Under the pieces are notes generated by a model. The model made no database searches and was not told the DNA's origin. It was given only the letters and a program-made list of their open reading frames with translations. From contig NZ_CP051261.1 of assembly GCF_014236855.1 (NCBI RefSeq), positions 434,001 through 498,000 on the forward strand: a DNA stretch of 64,000 bases, written 5' to 3'. This stretch comes from Xanthomonas sp. SI. Its GTDB lineage: Bacteria > Pseudomonadota > Gammaproteobacteria > Xanthomonadales > Xanthomonadaceae. This document shows positions 21,882-33,800 of this stretch, piece after piece (position 1 is the first letter of the stretch; each line of letters begins with the position of its first letter). Position numbers and translations under genes: made by a program.

Positions 21882-24800
21882 TCATGGACCGGGCTGGCAG
21901 CGCGGATCGTCCACCTTGCAGTCGCCGAAGCCGACCACCTGCACGGTGATCACCGAGGGCGCTTCGCGTGGCGTGGAGGTGCCGCGCGCCGCCAGATCGC
22001 CGACCGCATCGGTCACCGCCGCGGCGGCGTTGGAGGCGGCGCTCAATGCGCCGCCGTCGACGTTGCGTGCGGTGCCGACGCCGACCGCATCGCCCTGCAC
22101 CTGGATGTTGTCGGCATTGGCGACGAACTGCGCGGCCACGATCAGGTTGCCGCTGGCGCGAATGCCGGCATCGCCGGCATCGACGGTGCCGCGCGGGGCG
22201 ACCAGCACCGCGTTGCCGCGCGGATCGTCCGTGTTCAGGCGCAGCGTGGCGATGCCGGCGCCGCTGACCTGGCCGCTGGCATCGAGGATGCAGTACTGAT
22301 CCTGGTCGCACAGGTAGCGCGCACGTGCGCGCTCGGCGCTGGTCTTGCTGCCCTTGCCGGCGTTGATGTCGCCGTTGGAACTCCACAACATCAGGTCGCC
22401 GCCGCGTTGGGTGAAGATGCGGCTCTGCGCGAGCAGCACGCTGGCGTCGGTGAACACGCCGATGTCGCCTTGCCCCACGGCCAGGATGCCTTGCTGCGCC
22501 GGACCGATCAGCACGTTGCCCTGCGCATCGGTGACCACCGGCGGCGCCAGCACGCTGCCGACCTGCAGCCCGCCGCCGGGGCCGAGGATGCGGATGTCGC
22601 CGCCGGCCTGGGTCTGCAGGGTGGAGCCGCGCATGTCCAGGGTGCCGGTGACGCTGCGGGTCGCCGCGCCGTTGGCGCCGCCTTCCAGATTGTTGCGGGT
22701 GTAGCCCAGCCGTGCCGGGAACAGCGCTTCGATCGCGGCATAGCCGCGCGTGTATTTCTGGAAGTCCGGGCTGGCCCGATCCGCGTAGCCTTCGCCGACC
22801 TGTTTGAGCACGTCCAGGAACACGCGTTCGCTCAGCAGGCGCCGGGTCGCGCTCGGCAGCTGGGCGAACTGGCGCCAGGCCTCGACGGGCGTCGGCGTGT
22901 CCTGCGCGGTCGCGGCTTGCTGCGCGAGCGGCGTCGAGGCCGGTGCGGACGCGTCCTGCGCATGTTGGCGCACGAAGTCGAGTAGCCATTGCCGGTAGGT
23001 GTCGGTGTTCTGCTGGCTGCCCGGATCCAGATACAGCGCGGCCAGCGCGTCGGCATCCTCGCCGTTGGCCACACCGTAGCGCACCACCAGGTCGGCGCCG
23101 GAGGCGGTGCGGATGCCGCCCGCATTGCGGTCGACAAGGCCGATGCGCAGGCCCTTCATCGCCTCTTCGGCTGAGGTCAGCGGACCGAGATTGCGTCCGG
23201 CCTCCACCTCGAACGTCCCTGGGCCGGCGAGCGACATCCAGCCCCAGCGCACGGCCTGGTCGCCAAGCGGGCCGCCGAGGATCGAGGTGTAGCGGATGTC
23301 GCGCCCGGCCTGCACCCGAGTCACGTCCGAGGCCCGGTAGTTCTGCGCTCGCAGATCCAGGTTGACGATGTCGCGGCCGGCACGGATGTCGGCCGGTTTC
23401 GGCAATTGCAGGGTCAGCGGATTGAGCATGAAGCCGTCGGCCGCATAGCCGCTCGCCACGTCGCCGTCGCGGCTGTAGAGGCGCACCGGTTGCGCGTCGT
23501 CCCGATGCAGGCCGAGTTGCGCGCCGCTGCCGGCGGCATTGTCGTTGCCGTCGTAGTTGCCGGTTTCGTCGAGCATCGCCAGTTGCAACCTGCTCTTGCC
23601 GGCGACCAGGGTGTCGTTGAACAGGCGGATATCGCCCTGCGCCATCGCCTCGAGCTGCCCTTGCGCCGACGGATACAGGCGGCCGCTGGTCTCGAACTGC
23701 AGGTTGCCGGCGTGGGCAACCGCTTCCACCCGGGCCGGCAGCACGTTGTCGAACACGCCGTCGTTCAAAATGAGACTGTCGGTGCCGCGGCTCGCATCGC
23801 GCGCGCCGTTGCCGAACAGCGTCGCCGGCAGCTTGAGCGTGCCGAGGCGGATATCGCCGTTCAAGGTGTCGATGGCGATCGCCGAGGCGCTGCCGTAGTC
23901 GGTGCCGGCGCGGGTGCTGTCGCTCATCAAGGCGGCGACGCCGCCGGAGGACAGCACGTAGCTGGGATTGACGATGGCGCCGAGCGCGGCGTCGCCGCCG
24001 GCGTGGATCGTCCATTGTCCGTCCTGCAGCGCGAACACCGGATCGACCGCGCTGCTCACCTGCAGCAGCGTCCCCGAGGCGTCGTAGCCCTGGCCGCTCA
24101 GCGTGAATGCGCTGCCCAGGTTGCCGCCGGCGTCCAGGCGGCCTTGTCCGCGCGCGACGAAGTAGTCGCCGCCGAGCACATCGCGTCCGGCCTGCACCTG
24201 CAGGTCGCCGCCGCCATAGGTCTGGCGGCCCTGCGCGGTCAACCGGTAGCTGGTCGGCAGCGACACTGACAGTTCGCGGATGTCGCGTCCGGCCTGTACC
24301 GCGACGTCGCCGCCGCTGCTGAGCACGCCCTGGGCGAAGCCGCCGTAGTTGATCAGCCCGGCGCTGGGGGTCACGCCATCGGCGCCAACCGGATTGCCGA
24401 CCTGCAGCCACGGCCACCAGTACTGACCGACGTAGTTGCCGACCACGCCGGTGCGGCTGCCGTCGCGATCGAACACCTGGCGGTTGCCGAGGATGTCGCG
24501 CCCGGCCTGCAGCAGCAGGTCGCCGGCGGCTTCGGCATTGGCCTGCGCGCTGACCACCTGGTCTGCGCTGTGGCTGGCGGCGTCGCCGCGCACGATGCGG
24601 ATGTCGTTGTCGGCCTCGCTGCCGGCGGCGGGCTGGCCGGCGCTGTAGATGCTGGCCGGCGCGTCGGCGTCGGCGAACTGCAGGTCGCGCGCGGCGGCGA
24701 TCTGGATGCTGCCGGTGCCGGTGCGCACCACGGTCGGCAGCAGCACGTCCTTCTTGCCGCTTTCCTGGTAACGCTGGTGGCCGTCGAGCACCACGTCGGC

Positions 24801-27800
24801 GTCGCTGCCGGCGCGCAGCGCGTCGGGGCGGATGCTGGCGAAATCGGCGCCGGCGACGATGCGGTAGCGGCTGCTGTCGCCGCCGATCAGGCTGGTGGTG
24901 GCGAGCGGCAGTGGATTGCTGGCGTTGGCCTGCAGCGACGGGGTGTTGTGGGTGGCGGCCGGCAGCAGCGGGCCGAGCACCGGTGCGGCGGGCAGGGCCA
25001 GGGTGGCCAAGCCGAACACGCCCGAGTTGGACAGCTCGGTGTTGTAGGCGAACAGGTCGAGCAGATAGCTCTGGTAGCCGGCCAGGTAGGTGGAATAGTC
25101 GGCGGGCGAAGTCGGCGCGCGCGGCGCCTGCGGCTGGTCGGGGTAGTCCTGGACCGGGTAGCCGTTGTCCGGCGAGTAGCTGTAGATCACCCCTTCCAGC
25201 AGGCTCATCGGCAGCCCGCCCAGGTCGTGCGGTTGCTGCAGCATGTCCAGCAATTGCAGGTATTGCCCGTAGTACTGCGCGGCCTGGTCGGGATCGCCGA
25301 GGTCGGACGGCGGCGCCGGGAGCAGGCCGTCGATGCTGATGAAGGCATTGTTGAAGGCGTTGTCGAGCAGCGCCTGGTAGGCGTTGGCCGCGCCGCTGTA
25401 GGTGCCCTGCGGGCCGCCGCCGCCGAACGGATTGCGCAGCTGGTAGAAGCCGTCGCTGAGGCTGGCCTTGATGGTCACGCCGCCCTCGGCGCGCAGGGTC
25501 AGCACTGGCGCGTTGCCGTTGTAGCGGAAGTCCAACTGGTCGCGGTTGGCGCCGGCGCCGAGGTTCCAGTTGCTCATCACCCGGATCTCGCCGCCGTTGA
25601 TGGCCGGATCCGGATTGCGCAGCTCGATGCCGGGGCGCGCGCGCAGGTTGGGCAGGTTGCTTAGCCGCGGTTCGAACGCGAAGCCGGGGCGTTGCACGAA
25701 GCCCATCAGCGTGCCGGGCGTGCCGGCGCTGTCGTCGGCATAGCCGTAGAACTGGCGATGCGCGGCGTTGGCGCTGTCCGGGGTGAATGCGTAGCGGCTG
25801 AGGTAATCGGCGATCTGCGCCGGCGTGGTGGGCGCCGCCACCGCGTTGCCGGCCAGGTCCGTCCAACTGCCGGCCAGCAGCGCGCCCTGCGCGTCGTACC
25901 AGCCGGCCGGATCGACGATGCCGTCGAAGTGTTTGACCGGATCGGTGCTGGCGTCGGTGGTGCTCCACACCGCGTAGGCTTCCAGGCCCACTTCGCGCGC
26001 GCCGCGCACGCTGGCGCCGTTGGCCACGGTCACGTTGACCTCGCCGTCGGCGAGCAGCGGCGTGCGGATCTCGACGTTGCCGCCGGACAGGCCGCCGGCG
26101 CTGCCGCCGGACACATCCAGCACCGCGCCGGCACCGAGCGCGATGCTGCCGGCCGCGCCGGCCTGCACGTTCTGGTAGCCGTAGTCGGTGTTGAGGGTGC
26201 CGTCGTCGCGGCCGCTGCTGCCCAGCGTGATGGTGCCGCCGCGCTTGTCGGCGGCGCTGCCGCGGGCCAGCAGCTGGCCGTCGATCGCCACGCCGTGACG
26301 GCCCCACAGCGCGATGCTGCCGCCCTGGGTGCCGGACGCATCGATGCTGCCGGCGATGCCGATGTTTCCGTTCGCCGCATCGCGGCCGATGGCATCGGCG
26401 CCGCCGTCGGCGGTCAGGGTCACCGCGTCGGCGCGCAGCGTGTTGCCGGCCGACAGCAGCAGGTTGCCGCTGCGCGCGTGCAGGTCGATGGCACCGTCGA
26501 AGCCGCCGCCGGCCAGCTGCGCGGCCAGCGGATCCAGCGCGATCGCGCTGCCCGAATCGAGCAGGAAGCGGCCGCCGCGGCCCTGCGCGGCGTGGCCGTC
26601 GAGGGTGCCGGGCAAGCTCACCCGGCCTTGCGCCGCCGACAGGTTGACGCTGCCGGCGTCGGCATTGCCCACAGCCGACACGTCGATGCGGGTGGTGGCA
26701 TCGGCCAGCACATCGCCGGCCGTGGCCTGCAGCGTGACCGTGCCGCCTTGGGTCGGCTTGGTGGTGTCGAAGAACGTGCTGGCCACGCCGGACGCATCCA
26801 GCGTGGCGCCATCGTGCAGGCGCAGCGCGCCGTCGCTGCTGCGCAGGACGATGCCGCCGGAATTGGCGCGGATCAGCCCGTTGCTGTCGATGCTGGCGCC
26901 GACCAGCGTCACCCGCCCGCCCAGCGGTTGCGCCGTGTTGACGCTGGCGCCGCTGCCTTGCAGGCGCAGTGCGCCGCCGGTGCGCAGAGTCTGGTCGGCG
27001 CCGGCGTCGGCCAGCAGCAGCGGGGTGCGCAGGTCCACGTCGCGCGTGCCGAAATCGAACTGGCCGCGGTCGCGCACGTACAACGTCTGCGCCGCATCCA
27101 CCGCGACCGCGCCGAACCCGGTCAGTTGCTTGTCGCCGCCGGCGAAGGCGACTTCGCGTCCCTGCAGGTGCAGCAGGCCGCCGCCGGCCACGGTGTCGGC
27201 CGGTGCCGCGCTGGCGCCCTGGTTGGACAGGGTCAGCTGATCGGCGCTCAGGCTGACGTCGCGGCCGTCGCCGACGAAGCGGCCGGCACTGAGCGTGAGC
27301 GCATTGCTCACGCGCAGGTCAAGGCCGCCGGCGAAGTCCATGTCGCCGTAGCTGTGCAGGTTGACCTGTTTCGCCTGCGCGAACTGGGCCAGGCTGCCGG
27401 CGCCCAGCACCAGGCCGTCGGCATCGCCGCTGGCCGCCTGCGCGTCCAGCCGCACGTGGCCGGCGCTGGCGTAGATGCGCTGGCTGCGTAGCAGCGCGCC
27501 GGCATCGATCGCGCTGTCGCCGGTGGAATCCAGGCTCAGTGCCGCGGCGCCGTCGAGCAGCGCGCCGGCGCCGATCTGCAGCCGTGCGCGCGCCTGCGCC
27601 GCCTCGGGCACGTTCGCCCGTTCGATGGTGGCCGCGCCGAGGCTGGACAGGCGCAACAGCGCGCCGTCGCCGCTGCTGCCGCCGTCCTCGCCGATCAGTA
27701 GCGTCGTGGCCGCGCGATCGCCGCTGCCGCCCTGCGCGCGCAACACGCTGCCGGCATCCACGCGCAGGCCGCCGTCGGCAGCGTCGCTGGCGGCGGTCGC

Positions 27801-30800
27801 CAACAGCAGTTCCGGCGCTTGCAGCGCGCTGCCGGCGTCGTTGCTGATCCGCAACTGTTGCGAGGTGACATGCAGGCGCGTGCCGTCGGCGCTCTGCTCG
27901 CGGGTGCCGCCGAGCAGCAGGCTGCCGGCGTTCATCGCGTTGAGCGCGCTCGCCTCCACGCCGACGTAGCCGGATGCGGCGCTCTGGCCGGCGCCGAGCA
28001 CCTGCAGCGCGCGCGCGGCGATATCGATCTGCGCGGCGTTGCCGCCGCTGGCCGCGGCGGTGGACAGGCTGGCGCCCAGGCGCAATGCCTCGCCCGCGGC
28101 CAGGATCAGCTGGCCGCCATCGCGCGGCAGCTGCGGCGTCGCGGTGCCGGCGCTGGCCGCCTGCGCGGCGAAGAACGCGTTGGCGCCGGTGCGGGTGTAT
28201 TCCGAGTACTGGCCCCAGGTCGCCGCCGACTGCACTTCGAACAGCTGGCTGCGCGCGCTGCGGGTGCCGCTCAGGGTATCGACCAGATAGCCGGCGACCA
28301 CCGCGGTGCCGTCGGCCGCGACCAGGTTCTGCGCGGCGGTGGCGTCGGTGCTGGCGCTGCGCGCGACCACCCGGTAGGCGCCGGGCAGGGTGGCGTACTT
28401 GGCCGGCAGCAGCGTGTAGTCGCCGTCCGCCAGGCCGGGCACGCCGCTCAGATGCACGGCGCTTCCGAGCGCGGGCGTGCCGCCCTTCTGTTCGAACGCC
28501 GCGTCGCTGGCGGCGATCGGGGTCTGCACGCCGGGCACGATCGCGTAGACCGTACGGCCGTCCGCGTACAGCGGCACCTGGGTGGCGTTGCCGCTGGCAT
28601 AGCTGGTGTTGGTCGAAGACAGCAAGTCGCGGCTGCCGCCGGTGCCGGGCACCCACTCGCTGGCCTGCAGGTCGCCGCCGCCGGACAGGTCCACGCGCGC
28701 GCCGGGCGCCAGCGCGACGCTGTCGGCGTCCAGCCGGATCTGCTTCTGCGGCGGCGCGGTCAGCGCGGTGTTGCTGCCTTGTGCGCTGCCGTCGTAACGC
28801 CACTGCGAACCGTCCACGGTGCTGCCGTACGGCAAGGTCGCGCCTTCCAGCGACACCGAGGTGAGGCTGCCGGCACCGAGGCTGACCTCCAGCGTCGGCG
28901 TCAACGTGCGAGTGCCGAACACCGCGCGGGTGGCGTCGTCGTCGAGCGCGCCGACCCCGAGCAGCAGCCGCCCGCTCGGCGCGCGCAGGCGTCCGTCCTG
29001 GGCGATGCGCGTGGCATCCAGCGCCAGGGTGCCACCGGCCGACAGCGGCAGCGCCGGCGTGTCGCCCTGTGCCTGGATGCGGATGCTGGTCTCGGCGCGG
29101 CTGCCGTCGCTGCCGAGCGCGCCGAGCGCGCGCACCAGGAAGGTTTCGCCGCTGGCCGGATACAACTGCGCGGCGCTGAAGCTCAGATTGCCGGCGGTCA
29201 GCAGTTCGCCGGCTCGCGGCGTGGCGATGCCGTTGGCGTCGAGCAGGTAGGCATAGGCGGCGGGCGTGTGGAAACGCACTGCGCCGCTGCTGGACAGGAG
29301 TGCCTCGCCGACCCCGTCCAGCGCGAACTGGCCGCCGAGATCGATCTGCGCGGCGTTCACCGTCAGCGTGGTCGCGCCGGGCGCCTGCGGTTCGGCCAAC
29401 ACGGCGGCCGGGCTGTTCGGCGACTGCCAACCGTTGAGGCCGACGTAGGCGGCGCTCAGGCTGACCTGGCCGCTGTCGGCTAGCCTGCCAAAACCGGTCG
29501 CGTCGTCCGCCAGCAGTGCATAGCGCGGCGCATTGAACACCAGCGCGCGCGCCAGCGACAGGTCGACGTCGCCAGCGAAGCCGACCGCTACCTGCGGGCG
29601 CAACGTGTTGGTCGGCGACTGGTCGCCGACCAGCAGGGTGTCGATGCCGCTGCCGTCCAGGCGATCGGCGGCGAAGTACAGCGGACCGGGCGTGGCGCTG
29701 GCGTTCGGCAACGGGGCGCCGGGCTGCGCGCCCTGCGGCAGGCGGCTGTCGTGCTGGGTGAAGATCACGCCGCTGGGGCCGGGCAGCACCTGATTGCTGC
29801 CGTCGACCAGTTTCAGCGGCAGCAAGGCCAGGGTGCCGCCGCGGTCCTGCGTGCTGCCGCCGCCGGCGTGGATGCTGCCGTCGAAGTACAGGCCGGTGCT
29901 GGCGGCCAGGTCCAGGCGCCCGCCGGCGCTGCCCACGCTCTGCGCCTGCAGCGTGTCGCCGCCGCCGATGATGGGGTTGCCGGTGGGCAGGTCCAGCACC
30001 GCGGTGGTGCCGGACAGGTCCAGCTGCGCGCCGGCGGCGACCACGATCGCGCCGCTGTCGTTGCTGAGGGTGATGTGGCCGCCGTCGAGCACGCGCCCGC
30101 TGCGCGGCCGCACCAGGCCGCTGGCGCCGGGCTGCAGCGCGGCCTGCGGATCGAGCAGGGCGATGCCGGAGACGTCCAGGCGGCTGTTGGCGCCCAGCCA
30201 CAGCGCCTTGCCCGGTGCCGCATAGGCCGGGCCGCGGTCCACGTCGGGCGCCGCGGACAGGCCCGAGTCGCGCGAGGTGTCGCCGGAGATGGCGATGCTG
30301 CCGCCGTGCGCCTGGATGCTGCCCAGCACCTCGACCTGGCCACGCCCGCCGATGCGTACGTTGGCGCCCGGATCCAGCAGCAGCTGCGCGCCTTCGTCGA
30401 GCAGCACGCGGCCGCTGGCGCCGCTCAGGCTGGGATTGCCGGCGACGCGGCCGAGGAAATCGCCACCGCGCAGCGCGAAATCGGTGGCGGGACGATAGAA
30501 CGGATCCAGCTGGCCGAGCGTGGCGTAGCCATTGCCGCCGGCCTGCGCCGCACCGGCGACCACGTCGCTGCCGCTGGCGGCGCCGCGCAGCGCCTGCAGG
30601 TTCGGGAGCAGATTGCGCTGGCTCACCCGCAACTGGGTGCCGGCGACGACGGTAGCGTCCTGCTCGGCGGCCAGGTCGTAGCTGCCGAAGCTGTTGTCGG
30701 CGAAGAAACCGGCATCCAGGTGCAGTACGCGCGCATCGCTCGGTGCGCTGCCGCCGATCTGCACGCCGAAGGCGCGCAGGCTCAGCGTGCCGCCGCCGGC

Positions 30801-33800
30801 GAAGTTGTCGGCGCGCAGATTGGCCGGGTCGAATTGAAGCAGCCCGGCGCCGTCGGCGACCGGGGCGTTAGCGGTGTAGGTGGGCGAGCCGGCACTCTCG
30901 TTGGACGGGCGCACGTAGGTGTGTAGCGCGATGTCGCCGCCATGGCCGAGCAGCCGCCCGTCGCGCATCGCCAGCGCGCCGTTGCCGTCGACATAGCCGC
31001 CGCTGGAGGCGTCGAGCAGCGCGCCGGGCGCGATCAGCAGCGATGCGCTCTGGTCGATGTTGTTGCCCGTGGCCGTGTCGGTGACGGAGGCCTGCAGCGC
31101 ATCGAGGGCGATGCTGCCGCCATCGACGAAGGCACTGCCCTGCGGAGCGTTGCCGAAGCGGCGGTCGTCGTTGATCCAGCGCCCGCTCACGTCCAGTCGC
31201 GCACCGGCGCCCAGCAGCAGGTCGCCGTGGCCGAGCGACTGCTGCGTGTTGCCGATTTGCCGTGGATCCTGCACGTAGGCGAAGCCGCCGCTGCTCTGCA
31301 GCGCGATCTTGCCGGCGTGTGCGGTCAGCGTGCCGTCGATCTGCAGGCGCTGCGCCTGCAGCGAAATCGCGCCGCCATCGGCGACCTGCAGCGCCGCGTC
31401 GGCGGCGACCTCGATCACCGGCGCGTTGCCGATGGTCAGCGTCTGCAATCCGCTGCCGTTGACCATGCGCGTGGACAGCTGCGACCAGAACAGCGGATTG
31501 TCGCGGTCCTGCGCCGAGGCTGCGCTGCCCGGCAACGCATCGGCGCGCGTCCCGAGCATCAGCCCCTGCGGCATCGCCGTGGCGTCGTCGACGATGCGCC
31601 AGCTGCGTTGCTCGCGGCTGATGTCGCCGTTGACCGACAGGCCGATCGTTGCGTTGTACAGGCCCACATCGCTGTCGATGCGCAGCACGCCGCCTTGCGG
31701 CAAGGTGCCGCTGGCAACTTGGTAACGCCCGGCGAGCGCCTGCGCGGAAAGATCGCCGGCGAGCAGCGCCACACCCGGTTGCGCTCCGCTGCCGCTGTTG
31801 TGGCGGCCGAGTTCGATGTTCAGCGCACCGGCGTCGCCGCCCTGCAGATAGTCGCTCTCGTAGTAGCGGCGGCTGCCCAGCAATGGATTGCTGAACTGTT
31901 CGCTCACGCCCCAGCGCGTGTGCGCGACGGTCTGCGTGCCGGCCACGCCCAGGTAGCGCATGGACGGGTCGGCGCTGGCCAGGTCGTACAGGCGGCCGTC
32001 GGCACCGAGCAGGCGCGGCGTTTCGACCATGCCGCCGAGCATGTGCACGTAGCCGCCGTCCATGTTCACCTGCGCGCCGGGCGCGATCACCAGGTCGCGC
32101 GCGCCGATGTTGATGGTGCCGCCGTCGAGCAGCATTTCGTCGATGGTGCGCGGCACCTGGTCGACATAGCCCTGCGCGTTGAGCAGCGGGCTGCCGACCC
32201 AGGCCTGGCCATCGGCGCGCACGCCGCTGGCGCGGCGATCGAATTGCAGCGACTGGCGGAACAGCGCGCCGTCGCGTTGCAGCGGCGCGTCGGCCAGTTC
32301 GTTCTGGCCCACGCGCGGGATCTGGATCAGGTTGCTGCGCATCGCCTGCTGCACGTCGGCGATGCCGGACACATTGAGCTGCGCGCCGCTATCGATCATC
32401 AGCCGATTGTTGAGCGGGGTGCGACCCTGCAGCCGGACGGTCTCGCTGCCCAGGCCGATCAGGTTCACGGTGCCGCCCGGGGCGAAGGTGAGCGACTGCT
32501 CGCGCAACTGTACCTGGGCGCCCGCCAGGATCATCTGCGGACCGAGGAAGGCCAGATCGGCGGCGCTGCTGGAGGTGGTGGTTTCGCCATCGTGCTCGGG
32601 CAAGGTGGCGGTGACCGAACCGGGCGCCAGTTCCAGCGCACCGCCCCTGTAGTTGGCCAGCGCATCGCCGCCGGAGGTGCTGTCCTGGTTGATCGCCAGC
32701 AGCATCACGCTGCCCGGGCGGCTGATGCTGGTGCTGGCCTGGACCAGGCCGCGCTGCTGCACGCTGTAGCCGACCAGCGTCGCGTTGCCGCGGGTCGCCG
32801 CGATCGTGCCGCTGTTGACCAGCGAACCGATTGCGGAGCTGTCGCTGCCGGCCGGCGAGAAAAAGCCGCTGAAGCCCAGCGGCATGGTGGTGCCACTGCT
32901 GGCGCCGAGCAGCGTCTGCAACTCCTGCGACTGCCGCAGGCCCAACACCGCCGCCAGCATCGCCTGCCCGTCCTGCGCGGTCACGGTACCGGCGTTGCTG
33001 ACGTTCGGCGCGGCGATCAGGGTGTAGCCCTGGCTGCCGCTGGCGATGCGCGCGCCGCTGTCGATCTGGATGTCGCCCGGGGTCTGCCCGGCGGCCATGC
33101 TGTCCAGTCCGGTCAGCACCGTGCCGCTTTGCCCGGTGCTGCCGAACAGGCCGCGGGCGAGGAAGGTCTGGTCGCTGGTGGCGCGGTTGGCGTCGAACAG
33201 ATCCAGCGACGACACCAACAGCGAATGCACGTTGACCTGGCTGGCGCCGCCGAACAGCACGCCGTTACGGTTGAGCAGGTAGACCTGGCCCGGCGCCTGG
33301 ATGCGGCCCAGGATTCTGCTCGGCGCCGCGCTCGGGTCGTTGACCCGGTTCAGCGCGATCCACTGCGCCGCGTCGCTGCCGCCGGCGGACTGGTCGAACT
33401 GCAGCACGGTGCGGCTGCCGACGTTGAACGTCTCCCAGTTGAGGATCGCCTTCTTCTGGGTCTGCTGGATGGTGACCTGGGTGTCGCCGCCGACCGTCTG
33501 CTGGGTCGGCGCACGCGCGCCCAGCCAGACGTTGCGCTGGCCCAGGCGCGGATCGTCGCTGCGCACCGCGCCCGGATCGATGATCGCGCCGTCGGGCAGT
33601 TGCAGGCCGCCCTTGCCCAGGCCATCGGGGACCATGCCGGCTTGCGCTGCCTGCGCCGCGGCGCGCGCGGCGGCCTGCGTCGCGTCCAGCGCCTGGCGCG
33701 CCTGCGCGGCGCGCTGGAACGCCTGCAGCGAGGTCTGCGCCAACTTGCTGGCCGCCGCCGATTGCAGGCCCTGCTGCTGCGCCGCGGCCGCGGCCTGCGC

